Below, piece by piece: positions 46,575 to 54,618 of a stretch of DNA of 64,000 nt. The notes below the pieces were generated by a model that searched no databases, was not told where the DNA came from, and saw only the letters and a program-made list of their open reading frames with translations. The DNA comes from Lewinella sp041392765 (GTDB lineage Bacteria > Bacteroidota > Bacteroidia > Chitinophagales > Saprospiraceae), in the NCBI GenBank assembly GCA_041392765.1, contig JAWKLL010000001.1, forward strand, positions 124,001-188,000, written 5' to 3'. Position 1 is the first letter of the stretch; each line of letters opens with the position of its first letter. The position numbers were made by a program, and so were the translations under genes.

Positions 46575-46790
46575 CCATTGGAACGACCTTGAAGAAGTCG
46601 CCATATTATATGATTTACAGTTTATTACAATTAGTTCATCCCTTTGGGGGTTAGTTAAAAAGCCTACATACCCTTCTAAAAAAATCCCGAAGGGATGGCA
46701 ATATTGTAAAGTTACCTCATAATGTACGGCCTTGAACCCCGAAGGGGTGGTATAGAGGAGGATGGCCTTTGTAAACCTCTCCAATCTGTA
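46575..46790. repeat. Cluster of short CCCCGAAGGGG-type repeats
   Basis: Three short hairpins of one type, CATCCCTTTGGGGGTTAG, ATCCCGAAGGGATGGCA and ACCCCGAAGGGGTGGTA, are spaced about 60 bp apart. A related one stands at about 5329 (CCCCTAAAGGGG-TGGCATA). An open frame of 71 codons on the minus strand arises from the repeats and is not considered a gene. Confidence 0.55.
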
Positions 46791-46809
46791 TATTAATCTA
46801 CCTATACGT

Positions 46810-46842
46810 GGCTTAAAGTGCCAAAAAAAATGACTTTAAGCC
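46810..46842. promoter_or_regulatory. Upstream 33-bp inverted repeat (operator-like)
   Basis: GGCTTAAAGTGCC ... GACTTTAAGCC; near copy of the inverted repeat at 46861-46893, centre-to-centre 51 bp (about five helical turns). Confidence 0.6.
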
Positions 46843-46850
46843 AATTATAC

Positions 46851-46893
46851 TTGTTTTATTGGCTTAAAGTGCCTTATATTTACACTTTAAGCC
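46851..46893 (+). promoter_or_regulatory. Promoter overlapped by second 33-bp inverted repeat
   Basis: GGCTTAAAGTGCC ... ACACTTTAAGCC spans 46861-46893 and covers a TATATTTA box (46875-46882), with a TTG 21 nt upstream at 46851. A protein bound here would block the promoter of the ATPase gene that starts at 46903. Confidence 0.6.
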
Positions 46894-46902
46894 AGCTTTG
46901 TT

Positions 46903-48329
46903 ATGGAGACATTGATAGGACGAAAAAAAGAAGCGCAGCAATTGCGGAAAATGTTCGACAGTCCGAAATCGGAATTTGTAGCGGTTTATGGTCGGCGGCG
47001 GGTAGGTAAAACATTCCTTATCCGCGAGGTCTTCAAAAAGGAAATGACCTTCGAGATGACAGGCATTGCCAATGTGGACACAAGCGACCAACTCAGTGAG
47101 TTTTATGCCGAACTGAAAGCGCAGGCACCCAAAGAATTGACCCTCAGTGCTCCAAAAACGTGGTTTGATGCGTTTCGGTTGCTTCGAACCGTTTTGGAAC
47201 AACCTACTGAACACAAAAAAAAGGTGGTATTCTTGGATGAATTGCCCTGGATGGATACCCCCCGCTCCAAATTCATACCCGCGTTGGAGCATTTTTGGAA
47301 CGCTTGGGCAAGCGCAAGAAAAGATATTTTGCTCATCGTCTGCGGGTCGGCGGCCTCGTGGATGATAAAAAACCTGCTGAACAACAGAGGCGGGCTGCAC
47401 AATCGCGTTACCCATCGCATCAAATTGGAACCCTTCAATTTGAATGAAACCGAAAGTTTTTTGGAGCGTCAGGGCTTCCGCATAGACCGCTATCAGATAG
47501 TGCAACTTTATATGGTTTTCGGGGGCATCCCGTTTTATCTCGAAAAATTGGATGCTGGGCAGAGTGCCCTCCAAAATATCAACCGAGCTTGTTTTGAGCG
47601 GGGTGCTCCTTTTCGATATGAATTTGAAAATCTCTATGGCTCTTTATTCAAGAATGCCGACAACCACATCCGAATCATCGAAGCGCTCTCCACCAAAAAC
47701 AAGGGGCTGACAAGGGAAGAAATCATCCAAGCCAGCGGGGTGACTAACGGAGGTGGATTGAACCGCATCATCAACGAATTGGAGGAGAGCAGCTTCATCC
47801 GCAAATACCGGAGTTTTGGCAAAAAAGAAAAAATAGCCTATACCAATTGATTGACCTATACTCCTTGTTTTACCTGAATTTCATCAAAAAGTCCAGCCCA
47901 GACGACGAGGCCTTTTGGATAAATGCCAACGAATCGCCCCTATATCGCACTTGGGGCGGCTATGCTTTTGAAATGGTTTGCCTGCACCACGTCCAACAAA
48001 TCAAAGAAGCACTCCGCATCGGTGCCGTACAGACCCATACGGCTACTTGGCGGGCGGATGATGCCCAAATTGACCTCTTAATTGATCGCTCCGATAGGGT
48101 CATCAACCTGTGCGAAATGAAGTTTTCCATCCATCCTTTTGTGATCACCAAGGCTTATGCCGAAACCCTTCGGCACAAAATTGGCTCTTTTATCCAAGAA
48201 AGCAGGACGACCAAATCCGTTTTCCTTACCTTTATCAGCAGTTTTGGACTAAAAGACAACAGCTACGCTGGCATGGTGCAAAACAGCCTGACGATGGATG
48301 CCTTGTTTAGGGAGTTACCTTTGCCTTGA
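46903..48329 (+). CDS. AAA ATPase (ATPase_2) with C-terminal PD-(D/E)XK-like domain, frameshifted
   Basis: About 475 residues. Start METLIGRKKEAQQL, Walker A VYGRRRVGKTFLI (about 29-41), Walker B KVVFLDELPWMDT (about 107-119), sensor LIVCGSAASWMIK. A winged helix (TREEIIQASGVTNGGGLNRI) follows. Near 47845 a lost base ends the first frame; the next reads YQLIDLYSLFYLNFIKK and continues to AQIDLLIDRSDRVINLCEMK, the D...ExK core of a PD-(D/E)XK domain (DUF234-like). The domain set is the same as in the ATPase at 19377, but the two are not close copies. Function unknown; twin inverted repeats upstream point to tight regulation. Confidence 0.82.
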
Positions 48330-48365
48330 TTAGCGCGTATATAACCACTAATAAGCTCAAAAAAA

Positions 48366-48400
48366 TTGCCATCTATCACCCAAAGGGCAACAGATGGCAA
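48366..48400. terminator. Hairpin between convergent genes
   Basis: TTGCCATCT / AGATGGCAA, 9-bp stem with 17-nt loop; A-run on its left side, so it could terminate the minus-strand lipoprotein gene, and it also follows the plus-strand ATPase gene. Confidence 0.55.
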
Positions 48401-48526
48401 TTCCTACATGGGCGGGTTTATCACCCATGACATAAAACTGCGTACATCCCTACTGTCTATTAGAAGTGGTGATATGGAGACGATCTGAGGGCAAAATTCC
48501 CACCATAGCCCCCCATATCACCTGCT

Positions 48527-49411
48527 CTATTCATTTGGGTCACCGATTGTACAGGTTTTACAACCAGAGCAAGTCCAAATACAATTCCCAAAAAAGCACT
48601 GTTTTTTTAATGAACAGCTACAACCGTTACTTCCCTCGCAGGTAGGGGTTCCACTTTTCGCTAATGCGTACTCGGGAAAAAGCTCAAGACTGTTTTCTGA
48701 TGCAGGAATGAGCATCAGGAAATGGATGCCGTACATATGAACAGGTAAAAACAAATGGCCTGAAGGTGCAGGAGCGTCTGCCGCTAATGACTCCATATTG
48801 ATGGCTGGGAACTTATGATAGGCAAAACCGTATTGCTCCTCTATTTGGCGAGCCACTTCTGCTATCTTGAAGAAAGCATCAAGCCCTTGCTCATTCAACG
48901 AAGCTGCTCCTTGAGAAAAACCAGCCTTCAAAACATCATCTGCCATGTCAAGAACGCCTACGATAACATCGGGGCTTCCAGTCAGGGTATTGCCACCAGA
49001 TGGCTTGACAGTACCTACACAATTACCACTACAGCTATTATGAAGACATCCAAATTGCCCTCCTGCTGAAAAAGCTGCACAACTTCCTGTCCGCCCATCG
49101 CAAGTACATGAATAGCCGCCATAACGGGTAGTACCTGATTGCCCAGTAGCTGTGTTAGTTGTCAAGAACAAATGCGTTGCAGGGAGCTCAAAATAAATAG
49201 TTTCCAAATTATCTTTAGCTTGTGTCACTTTTGTGCCAGTTGGTAAAGTCAGTGACTCATCCAACGCTACTTCCTCCAGCAAAAGTCCCTGTTGGGAAAG
49301 GGGTAACTGCAACGTCAAATCAGTAAGCTGTTCCACTTTTTCAGGACTTTCATCCCTGTCACAAGAAAAAATAAATAAGGTAAGGCTCAGAAAAATTAAT
49401 AAAGTTCTCAT
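48527..49411 (-). CDS. Cysteine-rich lipoprotein of unknown function
   Basis: 294 residues with a lipobox (LTLFIFS then Cys17). A first cysteine cluster lies at about residues 101-131 (YSCTCDGRTGSC, FGCLHNSCSGNC), and the C-terminal 35 residues hold ten cysteines (CEGSNGCSCSLKKQC, GNCIWTCSGCKTC). Between them is a helical region (LDAFFKIAEVARQIEEQYG) and VHMYGIHFLMLIPA. No family is recognised. The clusters could bind metal or form disulfide knots outside the cytoplasm. Frame intact, with no partner gene. Confidence 0.6.
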   Translation of the reverse strand: MRTLLIFLSLTLFIFSCDRDESPEKVEQLTDLTLQLPLSQQGLLLEEVALDESLTLPTGTKVTQAKDNLETIYFELPATHLFLTTNTATGQSGTTRYGGYSCTCDGRTGSCAAFSAGGQFGCLHNSCSGNCVGTVKPSGGNTLTGSPDVIVGVLDMADDVLKAGFSQGAASLNEQGLDAFFKIAEVARQIEEQYGFAYHKFPAINMESLAADAPAPSGHLFLPVHMYGIHFLMLIPASENSLELFPEYALAKSGTPTCEGSNGCSCSLKKQCFFGNCIWTCSGCKTCTIGDPNE

Positions 49412-49595
49412 ATCGTGAAATTTTTAGGTAAAAAATCCACTACCTCTTTTCCTTCAAAGGAAACTTTAGAAAGCGGTGGTAAAAGGGTTAATTTACAATT
49501 TTGCGAGAATTTGTTCACTTAAGTACGCAGTTGATAACATACATTTGCAATATAGTAAAAAAATAACGACATAAACAACTGCAAACACACAAACC

Positions 49596-51002
49596 ATGCA
49601 GCAAAAAATAAACGACCTCCTCTCCGGCATCCAATCCTGGTTCACGTCCTTTTCCGACTTGAAGGCAGGTATGGATCGGGAGGGCACAATCATTGCCATC
49701 CGCAACGGGCGGAGCATGGAGGGAGCCAATGCCTGGATGCTGATTTGCTCCATCCTCATCGCTTCCTTGGGCTTGGACCTCGACTCCGAGGCGGTTATCA
49801 TTGGTGCTATGCTTATTTCGCCCCTCATGTCGCCTATTTTGGGCATTGGCTTGGGCGCTAGCATCAACGACCGCGATATGCTCTTTTCTTCCCTGCGTTC
49901 TTTCTTGGTGGCTACCGCTATTGCCTTAGTCACCAGCACCGTTTATTTTTTATTTACCCCTTTGGGGGCGTTCACGACCATGATTCAAGCCCGCACCGCC
50001 CCTACTTTTTTAGATGGGTTGGTGGCTATCTTTGGCGGCGTGGCAGGCATCATCTCCATTACCCGCAAGGATAAATCCAACGCCATACCGGGCGTAGCCA
50101 TTGCTACCGCTTTAATGCCGCCCCTATGCGTGACGGGCTACGGCATCGCCAATGCCGATATGGACATTGCCCTCAACTCTTTCTACCTTTTTTTCCTCAA
50201 CTCCTTCTTTATTGCCCTTACTTCTTGGTTCATCATCCGCCTACTCGATTTTCCCTACAAGGCACACCCCGATGAGCGCGAAGGTCGCAACGCCCGCTGG
50301 GCAGTAGGTCTGTTTAGCTTAATCATCATCATTCCCGGTATCATCATTCTGCGGGATGTCATCTTGGAAATGCGCAAAAAACAAGCCGTCCAGCATTTTA
50401 TCCAAGACCAATTCGGCACCGATTGCATCGACTATTCCACGTTCAGGGTAACGGAAGATTCCAGCGTGCTGGTGCTACAGCTCATGAACCGAGATATATC
50501 CGATAGCTTGGAACAGACCTATACCCTCCTACTCAACACCCAGTATAACTTAGCGCATATCCAGTTGAAAACCATCCCGGATTACCGCATCAAGTTGGAT
50601 GATTTAGCCAAACAAGCCGTAGGGGTAAATAAATTCGACCAGTTGTCGCGGCAGTTGGAAGAGCTGCGGATGCTGCAAAGAGAAAATGCACACCGCGACA
50701 GCTTAGCCCGCGCACAAGACCAGCTACCCGACCGTATGGATGCTACCAACCTCCACCGTATGGCCGCCAGCATACACGCCGCCGCCCAGTTCAGCCAGTT
50801 AGACACCCTGGCCTTTGGCACCACCACGGTGCTGGATTTTCAACAGCCGGGCCGCGAGTTACCCATTTTTTGGGCGCACTGGAAAAACGGGCGCAACAAA
50901 CAGACCGTCAGTCGGCAGGAAAAGGAATTATCTGCCTATATTCACAACTATTTATCCACTTATGCCATTAGCATAGATACCTTTGTCGTCAGATCGTATT
51001 AA
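49596..51002 (+). CDS. DUF389 family membrane protein
   Basis: 468 residues. The first half is a multi-helix DUF389 domain: ILIASLGLDLDSEAVIIGAM, LISPLMSPILGIGLGASIND, IPGVAIATALMPPLCVTGYG. A further helix pair and a soluble C-terminal half of about 230 residues with a long coiled coil (RQLEELRMLQRENAHRDSLA) follow. The function of the family is not established. It is followed by pncA after 3 bp and probably leads an operon with pncA, rlmH and the rhomboid gene. Confidence 0.88.
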   Translation: MQQKINDLLSGIQSWFTSFSDLKAGMDREGTIIAIRNGRSMEGANAWMLICSILIASLGLDLDSEAVIIGAMLISPLMSPILGIGLGASINDRDMLFSSLRSFLVATAIALVTSTVYFLFTPLGAFTTMIQARTAPTFLDGLVAIFGGVAGIISITRKDKSNAIPGVAIATALMPPLCVTGYGIANADMDIALNSFYLFFLNSFFIALTSWFIIRLLDFPYKAHPDEREGRNARWAVGLFSLIIIIPGIIILRDVILEMRKKQAVQHFIQDQFGTDCIDYSTFRVTEDSSVLVLQLMNRDISDSLEQTYTLLLNTQYNLAHIQLKTIPDYRIKLDDLAKQAVGVNKFDQLSRQLEELRMLQRENAHRDSLARAQDQLPDRMDATNLHRMAASIHAAAQFSQLDTLAFGTTTVLDFQQPGRELPIFWAHWKNGRNKQTVSRQEKELSAYIHNYLSTYAISIDTFVVRSY

Positions 51003-51005
51003 CCC

Positions 51006-51650
51006 ATGATGGATTCTTCAAATACTGCCCTGTTGCTGATTGATTTGCAACGCGATTTTTGCCCCTTAGGTGCCTTACCCGTACCCGAAGGCGATCAGGT
51101 GATTCCGGTTGCCAACGCGCTCATGCCGTTATTCCATACCGTAGTAGCTACCCAAGACTGGCATCCGGCCACCCACGGCAGCTTTGCCGCCAACCACCCT
51201 TGGCGCAAGCCCGGCCAAGTTATCGACCTACACGGGCTGCCGCAGGTGCTATGGCCCATGCACTGCGTTCAGGATAGCTTCGGTGCCGAGTTTGAACCCT
51301 CCCTCCAGGTAGCAGGCATCACCAAGGTCTTCACCAAAGGTACCAACCCCGACATCGACAGTTACAGCGGCTTCTACGACAATGGCCACCGCCAATCCAC
51401 GGGCATGGGCGAGTGGTTGAAAGAACAAGGCATCCGCCGCGTTTATATCATGGGGCTGGCAACGGATTACTGCGTCAAATTTTCGGCTTTGGATGCCGTA
51501 GCCCTCGGCTTTGAAACCTGGTTGATCACCGACGGCTGCCGAGGCGTAAACCTGACTGCCGGCGACGTGGACGCTGCCTTAGCAACACTAAAGGAAAAAG
51601 GAGTCCATTTCACCACTTTCGAAGCCCTTTTGCAACCCCTGCTCGCATGA
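51006..51650 (+). CDS. pncA: Nicotinamidase / pyrazinamidase
   Basis: 214 residues, isochorismatase-like fold. It hydrolyses nicotinamide to nicotinate in NAD salvage. ALLLIDLQRDFCPLGALPVP has the catalytic aspartate; TQDWHPATHGSFA holds a metal-site D-x-H; LWPMHCVQDSFGAEF, TKGTNPDIDSYSGFYDN and MGLATDYCVKFSALDAVALG (nucleophile cysteine) complete the signature. Start at the first or second ATG (51006 or 51009). Its stop overlaps the rlmH start (ATGA). Confidence 0.93.
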   Translation: MMDSSNTALLLIDLQRDFCPLGALPVPEGDQVIPVANALMPLFHTVVATQDWHPATHGSFAANHPWRKPGQVIDLHGLPQVLWPMHCVQDSFGAEFEPSLQVAGITKVFTKGTNPDIDSYSGFYDNGHRQSTGMGEWLKEQGIRRVYIMGLATDYCVKFSALDAVALGFETWLITDGCRGVNLTAGDVDAALATLKEKGVHFTTFEALLQPLLA

Positions 51651-52120
51651 AAGTAGCCTCTTGGTTTATTGGCAAAACCGCCGATGCCTATCTACAAGAA
51701 GGGGCGCAGCGGTACGAGAAAAGGCTGACGCACTACCTGCCCCACGAGGTGGAAATTTTGCCCGATGTGAAAAACGCAGGCAAACTCACCCCCGTCCAAC
51801 TCAAGCAGAAAGAAGCCGAAGGGGTATTGCAAAAACTGAAACCCACCGACGGCCTGTTTTTGTTGGATGAACGCGGCAAGCAATTCACCTCGGAGGAGTT
51901 GGCGCAATGGGTGGATCAACAATTACAAATGCCTTTCAATCGTATTATATTCCTCGTAGGCGGTGCTTACGGCTTCGATGAATCGATATACGAACGGGCC
52001 AATGGAAAAATTGCCCTATCAAAAATGACCTTTTCCCACCAGATGGTACGCCTGTTCTGGTTGGAGCAACTCTACCGCGCCATGACGATCTTGCGCCATG
52101 AGCCTTACCACAATGTATAA
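51647..52120 (+). CDS. rlmH: 23S rRNA (pseudouridine-1915-N3)-methyltransferase
   Basis: 157 residues, SPOUT fold. The AdoMet knot is RIIFLVGGAYGFDESIYERA followed by LSKMTFSHQMVRLFWLEQLY and the C-terminal RAMTILRHEPYHNV, the RlmH signature (usual ending HEPYHH or HxPYHk). It modifies helix 69 of 23S rRNA. Translationally coupled to pncA. Confidence 0.95.
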   Translation: MKVASWFIGKTADAYLQEGAQRYEKRLTHYLPHEVEILPDVKNAGKLTPVQLKQKEAEGVLQKLKPTDGLFLLDERGKQFTSEELAQWVDQQLQMPFNRIIFLVGGAYGFDESIYERANGKIALSKMTFSHQMVRLFWLEQLYRAMTILRHEPYHNV

Positions 52121-52129
52121 CTTAACCGT

Positions 52130-52780
52130 ATGAATATCTCCATCACCCTCATCATTGTCATCATGACCTCCCTCGTCTCCTGGCAGGCATTCAACAACCC
52201 CGAGATGAAGGCTAAGTTCCTCTTTCGCCCCGTCGATATTGCGCGGGGAGAATACCACCGCTGGCTTACGGGTGGCTTCATCCACGCCGACCTCATCCAC
52301 CTTATGGTCAATATGTACGTCCTGTACACCTTCGGAGAGTACGTGGAGCAGTTGTTCATCAAAGTGCTTTTTGGCGAACTGTGGGGGCGCATGGCCTATA
52401 TTGCCTTCTACTTGCTGGCCATCGTCGTGGCGGGCATTCCCACCTACTTCCGGCACAAAGACAACTTTGCCTATAGCGCATTAGGCGCATCGGGTGCCAC
52501 TTCCGCCGTTATCTTCGCCTTTATCATCACCAACCCTTGGGCGGGGCTTACCCTGCTCATACTGCCATTTTTCAGCATTCCGGCCTTGTTTCTCGGCATC
52601 GTTTACCTCATCTACTCCAACTACATGGACAAAAAAGGCATCGACAACATAGGCCACAATGCCCACTTCACGGGAGCTGTTTTCGGCGTGGTGTTTATCA
52701 TCGGTGCCGCCTTACTCATGAACCCCTTCTACTTCCAGCACATGCTCCAGCAGATTGCCATGGGCCCTTGGGCGCAGTAA
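52130..52780 (+). CDS. Rhomboid-family intramembrane serine protease
   Basis: 216 residues with six hydrophobic segments. WLTGGFIHADLIHLMVNMYV is the HxxxN segment of TM2, SALGASGATSAVIFAFIITN carries the catalytic GxSG serine, and GHNAHFTGAVFGVVFI the catalytic histidine. All active-site residues are present. It follows rlmH by 9 bp. Substrates unknown. Confidence 0.9.
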   Translation: MNISITLIIVIMTSLVSWQAFNNPEMKAKFLFRPVDIARGEYHRWLTGGFIHADLIHLMVNMYVLYTFGEYVEQLFIKVLFGELWGRMAYIAFYLLAIVVAGIPTYFRHKDNFAYSALGASGATSAVIFAFIITNPWAGLTLLILPFFSIPALFLGIVYLIYSNYMDKKGIDNIGHNAHFTGAVFGVVFIIGAALLMNPFYFQHMLQQIAMGPWAQ

Positions 52781-53412
52781 TATCCGCCCCTACCCATCGG
52801 ACAGCCACGAGTTATTCGATACCTGACAACCGATTGTGGCGTGTCCCCGTTGCAAGAGGGGCATTTTCCAAAATTATTTATGCCGTGCCCCCTGCCGCCT
52901 CCCGCCAACCCAACGCCAGGCAGGGGTCGCGCTATCCACTCGTAGGCCGCCCCGGCAAGGCCAGGGGCAGCCACCCGTTCCTATCGCTCACGGGGGCGGT
53001 TGGTGAGTTTCGTCGGTTTTGTGTGAGGGGGTGTTTTTTCTGAAAACTTAGCTGTGCTGTTGTATTTATAGATATAGTCGTATATATTTGCCGAGGGCTG
53101 ATTCACTAACCTATGTGCAGGCGACTAAGCAAGTGGTTAGCCGCTTGCTTAGTGTGGTATGCGCCGTTTTGGAATTCCTTTTTTGGGTGAAAGTACGACA
53201 AAAGGGGGGGGGGACTTTTGGGTGTGACTAAGTTGTGTTTCATGCAGAAAAAAGCCAACCTTTCGGTCAAGCACATTTGCTACACCATTCCTCCGCAGCA
53301 AAAGAACTTGCCCTACCCACCGCTGATAGACAATTAAACAAACACTCTTTTTATTGATTTACGAGAAAATAAATCTAAATTAATTATCTTGCGGACTTAA
53401 TTTTATACGGAC
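52781..53412. other. Long intergenic region before the restriction island
   Basis: No gene is supported. 52890-53000 is GC-rich repeat-like DNA. At 53124-53153 there is a perfect inverted repeat ACTAAGCAAG / CTTGCTTAGT with a 10-nt loop. A run of about 10 G between AAAA and CTTTT at about 53200 marks where composition changes to AT-rich. Confidence 0.45.
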
Positions 53413-53622
53413 TTGAACTGAATAAAGGAAGTACTTGAAGAGAAAGGAATTAAGCAAACTTGGTTGGCTGAAAAACTTGTAAAGAGTTATAATATGGTGA
53501 ACGGATATGTTTAAAACCGACAACAACCAAGGTTTGAAGTGCTGTATGAAATAGCGAGCATTCTAAATATTGATGTAAAAGTACTTTTAAAAACTAACGA
53601 AGAGGTTTACAAGTGCAAGTAG
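53413..53622 (+). pseudogene. XRE-type HTH regulator, two in-frame nonsense codons
   Basis: Read through two stops, the frame is IKEVLEEKGIKQTWLAEKL, then SYNMVNGYV-stop-NRQQPRF and EVLYEIASILNIDVKVLLK, a complete Cro/cI-type HTH of about 68 residues. The stops (TGA at 53419, TAA at 53514) look like substitutions from AGA and CAA codons, not indels, unlike most damage elsewhere. It lies directly before, and overlaps by 10 bp, the first gene of the restriction locus, the usual place of a C-protein-like controller. Confidence 0.65.
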
Positions 53623-54616
53623 TTATCGACATATTAGAAAATGAGTTAATCGAGAAGTATCCTGACGTTCTCGACATACTACTATGTGACCAAACAACTC
53701 AAAAAAACATATTTTGGGCAACAGACAACTACGAACATTTAGGAGATTCTTACAGGTTTGATTCTGAAATTTCACCTGATTTAATAACAGGTGAAAAAGG
53801 AAATGTAATCATGCCTAGAGTTCACAAAGACAAAGTTTTGCAGTTATCACGTTCCAAAGAAATGGCAGAGGTTTTCACGCCTTCATGGATATGTAACGCA
53901 CAAAACAACCTTGTTGACAATTCTTGGTTTGGAAGAGAAGGTGTTTTTAATAAAGAATTTGTATTAAAAAACAAAACTAAATCTTGGGAAACAACAAAAG
54001 AAAAAATAGTTTTTCCAAAAGGGAAAACGTGGCAAGACTATGTTCGTGATACACGATTAGAAATCACTTGCGGAGAAGCACCTTATTTGGTTAGTAGATA
54101 TGACACAACAACAGGGAAATTTATTAATATCGAAAATAGAATAGGCCTTTTAGATAGAAAATTAAGAGTTGTTAATGAAAATTTGAATCAAAATCTGAAT
54201 GGTTAGAGGCTGTTAAAATTGCATACAAAAGCACTTATGGTTTTGAATGGCAAAGAGATAGTTTGCTTTTGGCTCGTGAAGCATTGCTAATAACATTCAT
54301 TGAAAACTTTAATCAGAAATTTGATTCAGAACCGTCAATTGAAGAAATCCAGAATATAGCAGAAATCATTTCTTGGAATATTTGGCAAATGGATGGACTG
54401 AAAGGTGTTATTCCAAATAGCTGCAAAACTTACTCAGTAGAAATAGCCGATATTTTTGAAATAAAAACTGAGATTGTAAAATGTAAAGGTTGTGAATCAC
54501 AAAACATAAAATTACACAATGGTATCTATTGCAACATTATGGATTGGGAGGAAAACGATAAAGAAACAAGTAAAGCAGGTAAAGTAATTAGGTTTATTGA
54601 CCTGTTAAAGAAATAA
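53613..54616 (+). CDS. Restriction-locus protein ('restriction endonuclease subunit M'-like), frameshifted
   Basis: About 334 residues. A GTG start at 53613 is used; an ATG further in would also be possible. KEMAEVFTPSWIC (about residue 84), NLVDNSWFGREGVFN and WQDYVRDTRLEITCGEAPYL are hallmarks of a Bacteroidota family annotated as a subunit of restriction systems; the EVFTP motif resembles the N6-adenine methyltransferase motif X region (FTP). After a break near 54195 it continues as AVKIAYKSTYGFEWQRDSLL, then IAEIISWNIWQMDGLKGVIP and a CKGCESQNIKLHNGIYC zinc-like pair. There is no NPPY motif, so it is not a full methyltransferase; that is in the next gene. Stop and next start are 2 bp apart. 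Confidence 0.65.
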
Positions 54617-54618
54617 GT

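Noticed and set aside
46569..46784. 71-codon minus-strand frame
   Set aside because: Built from CCCCGAAGGGG repeats rather than a conserved protein.
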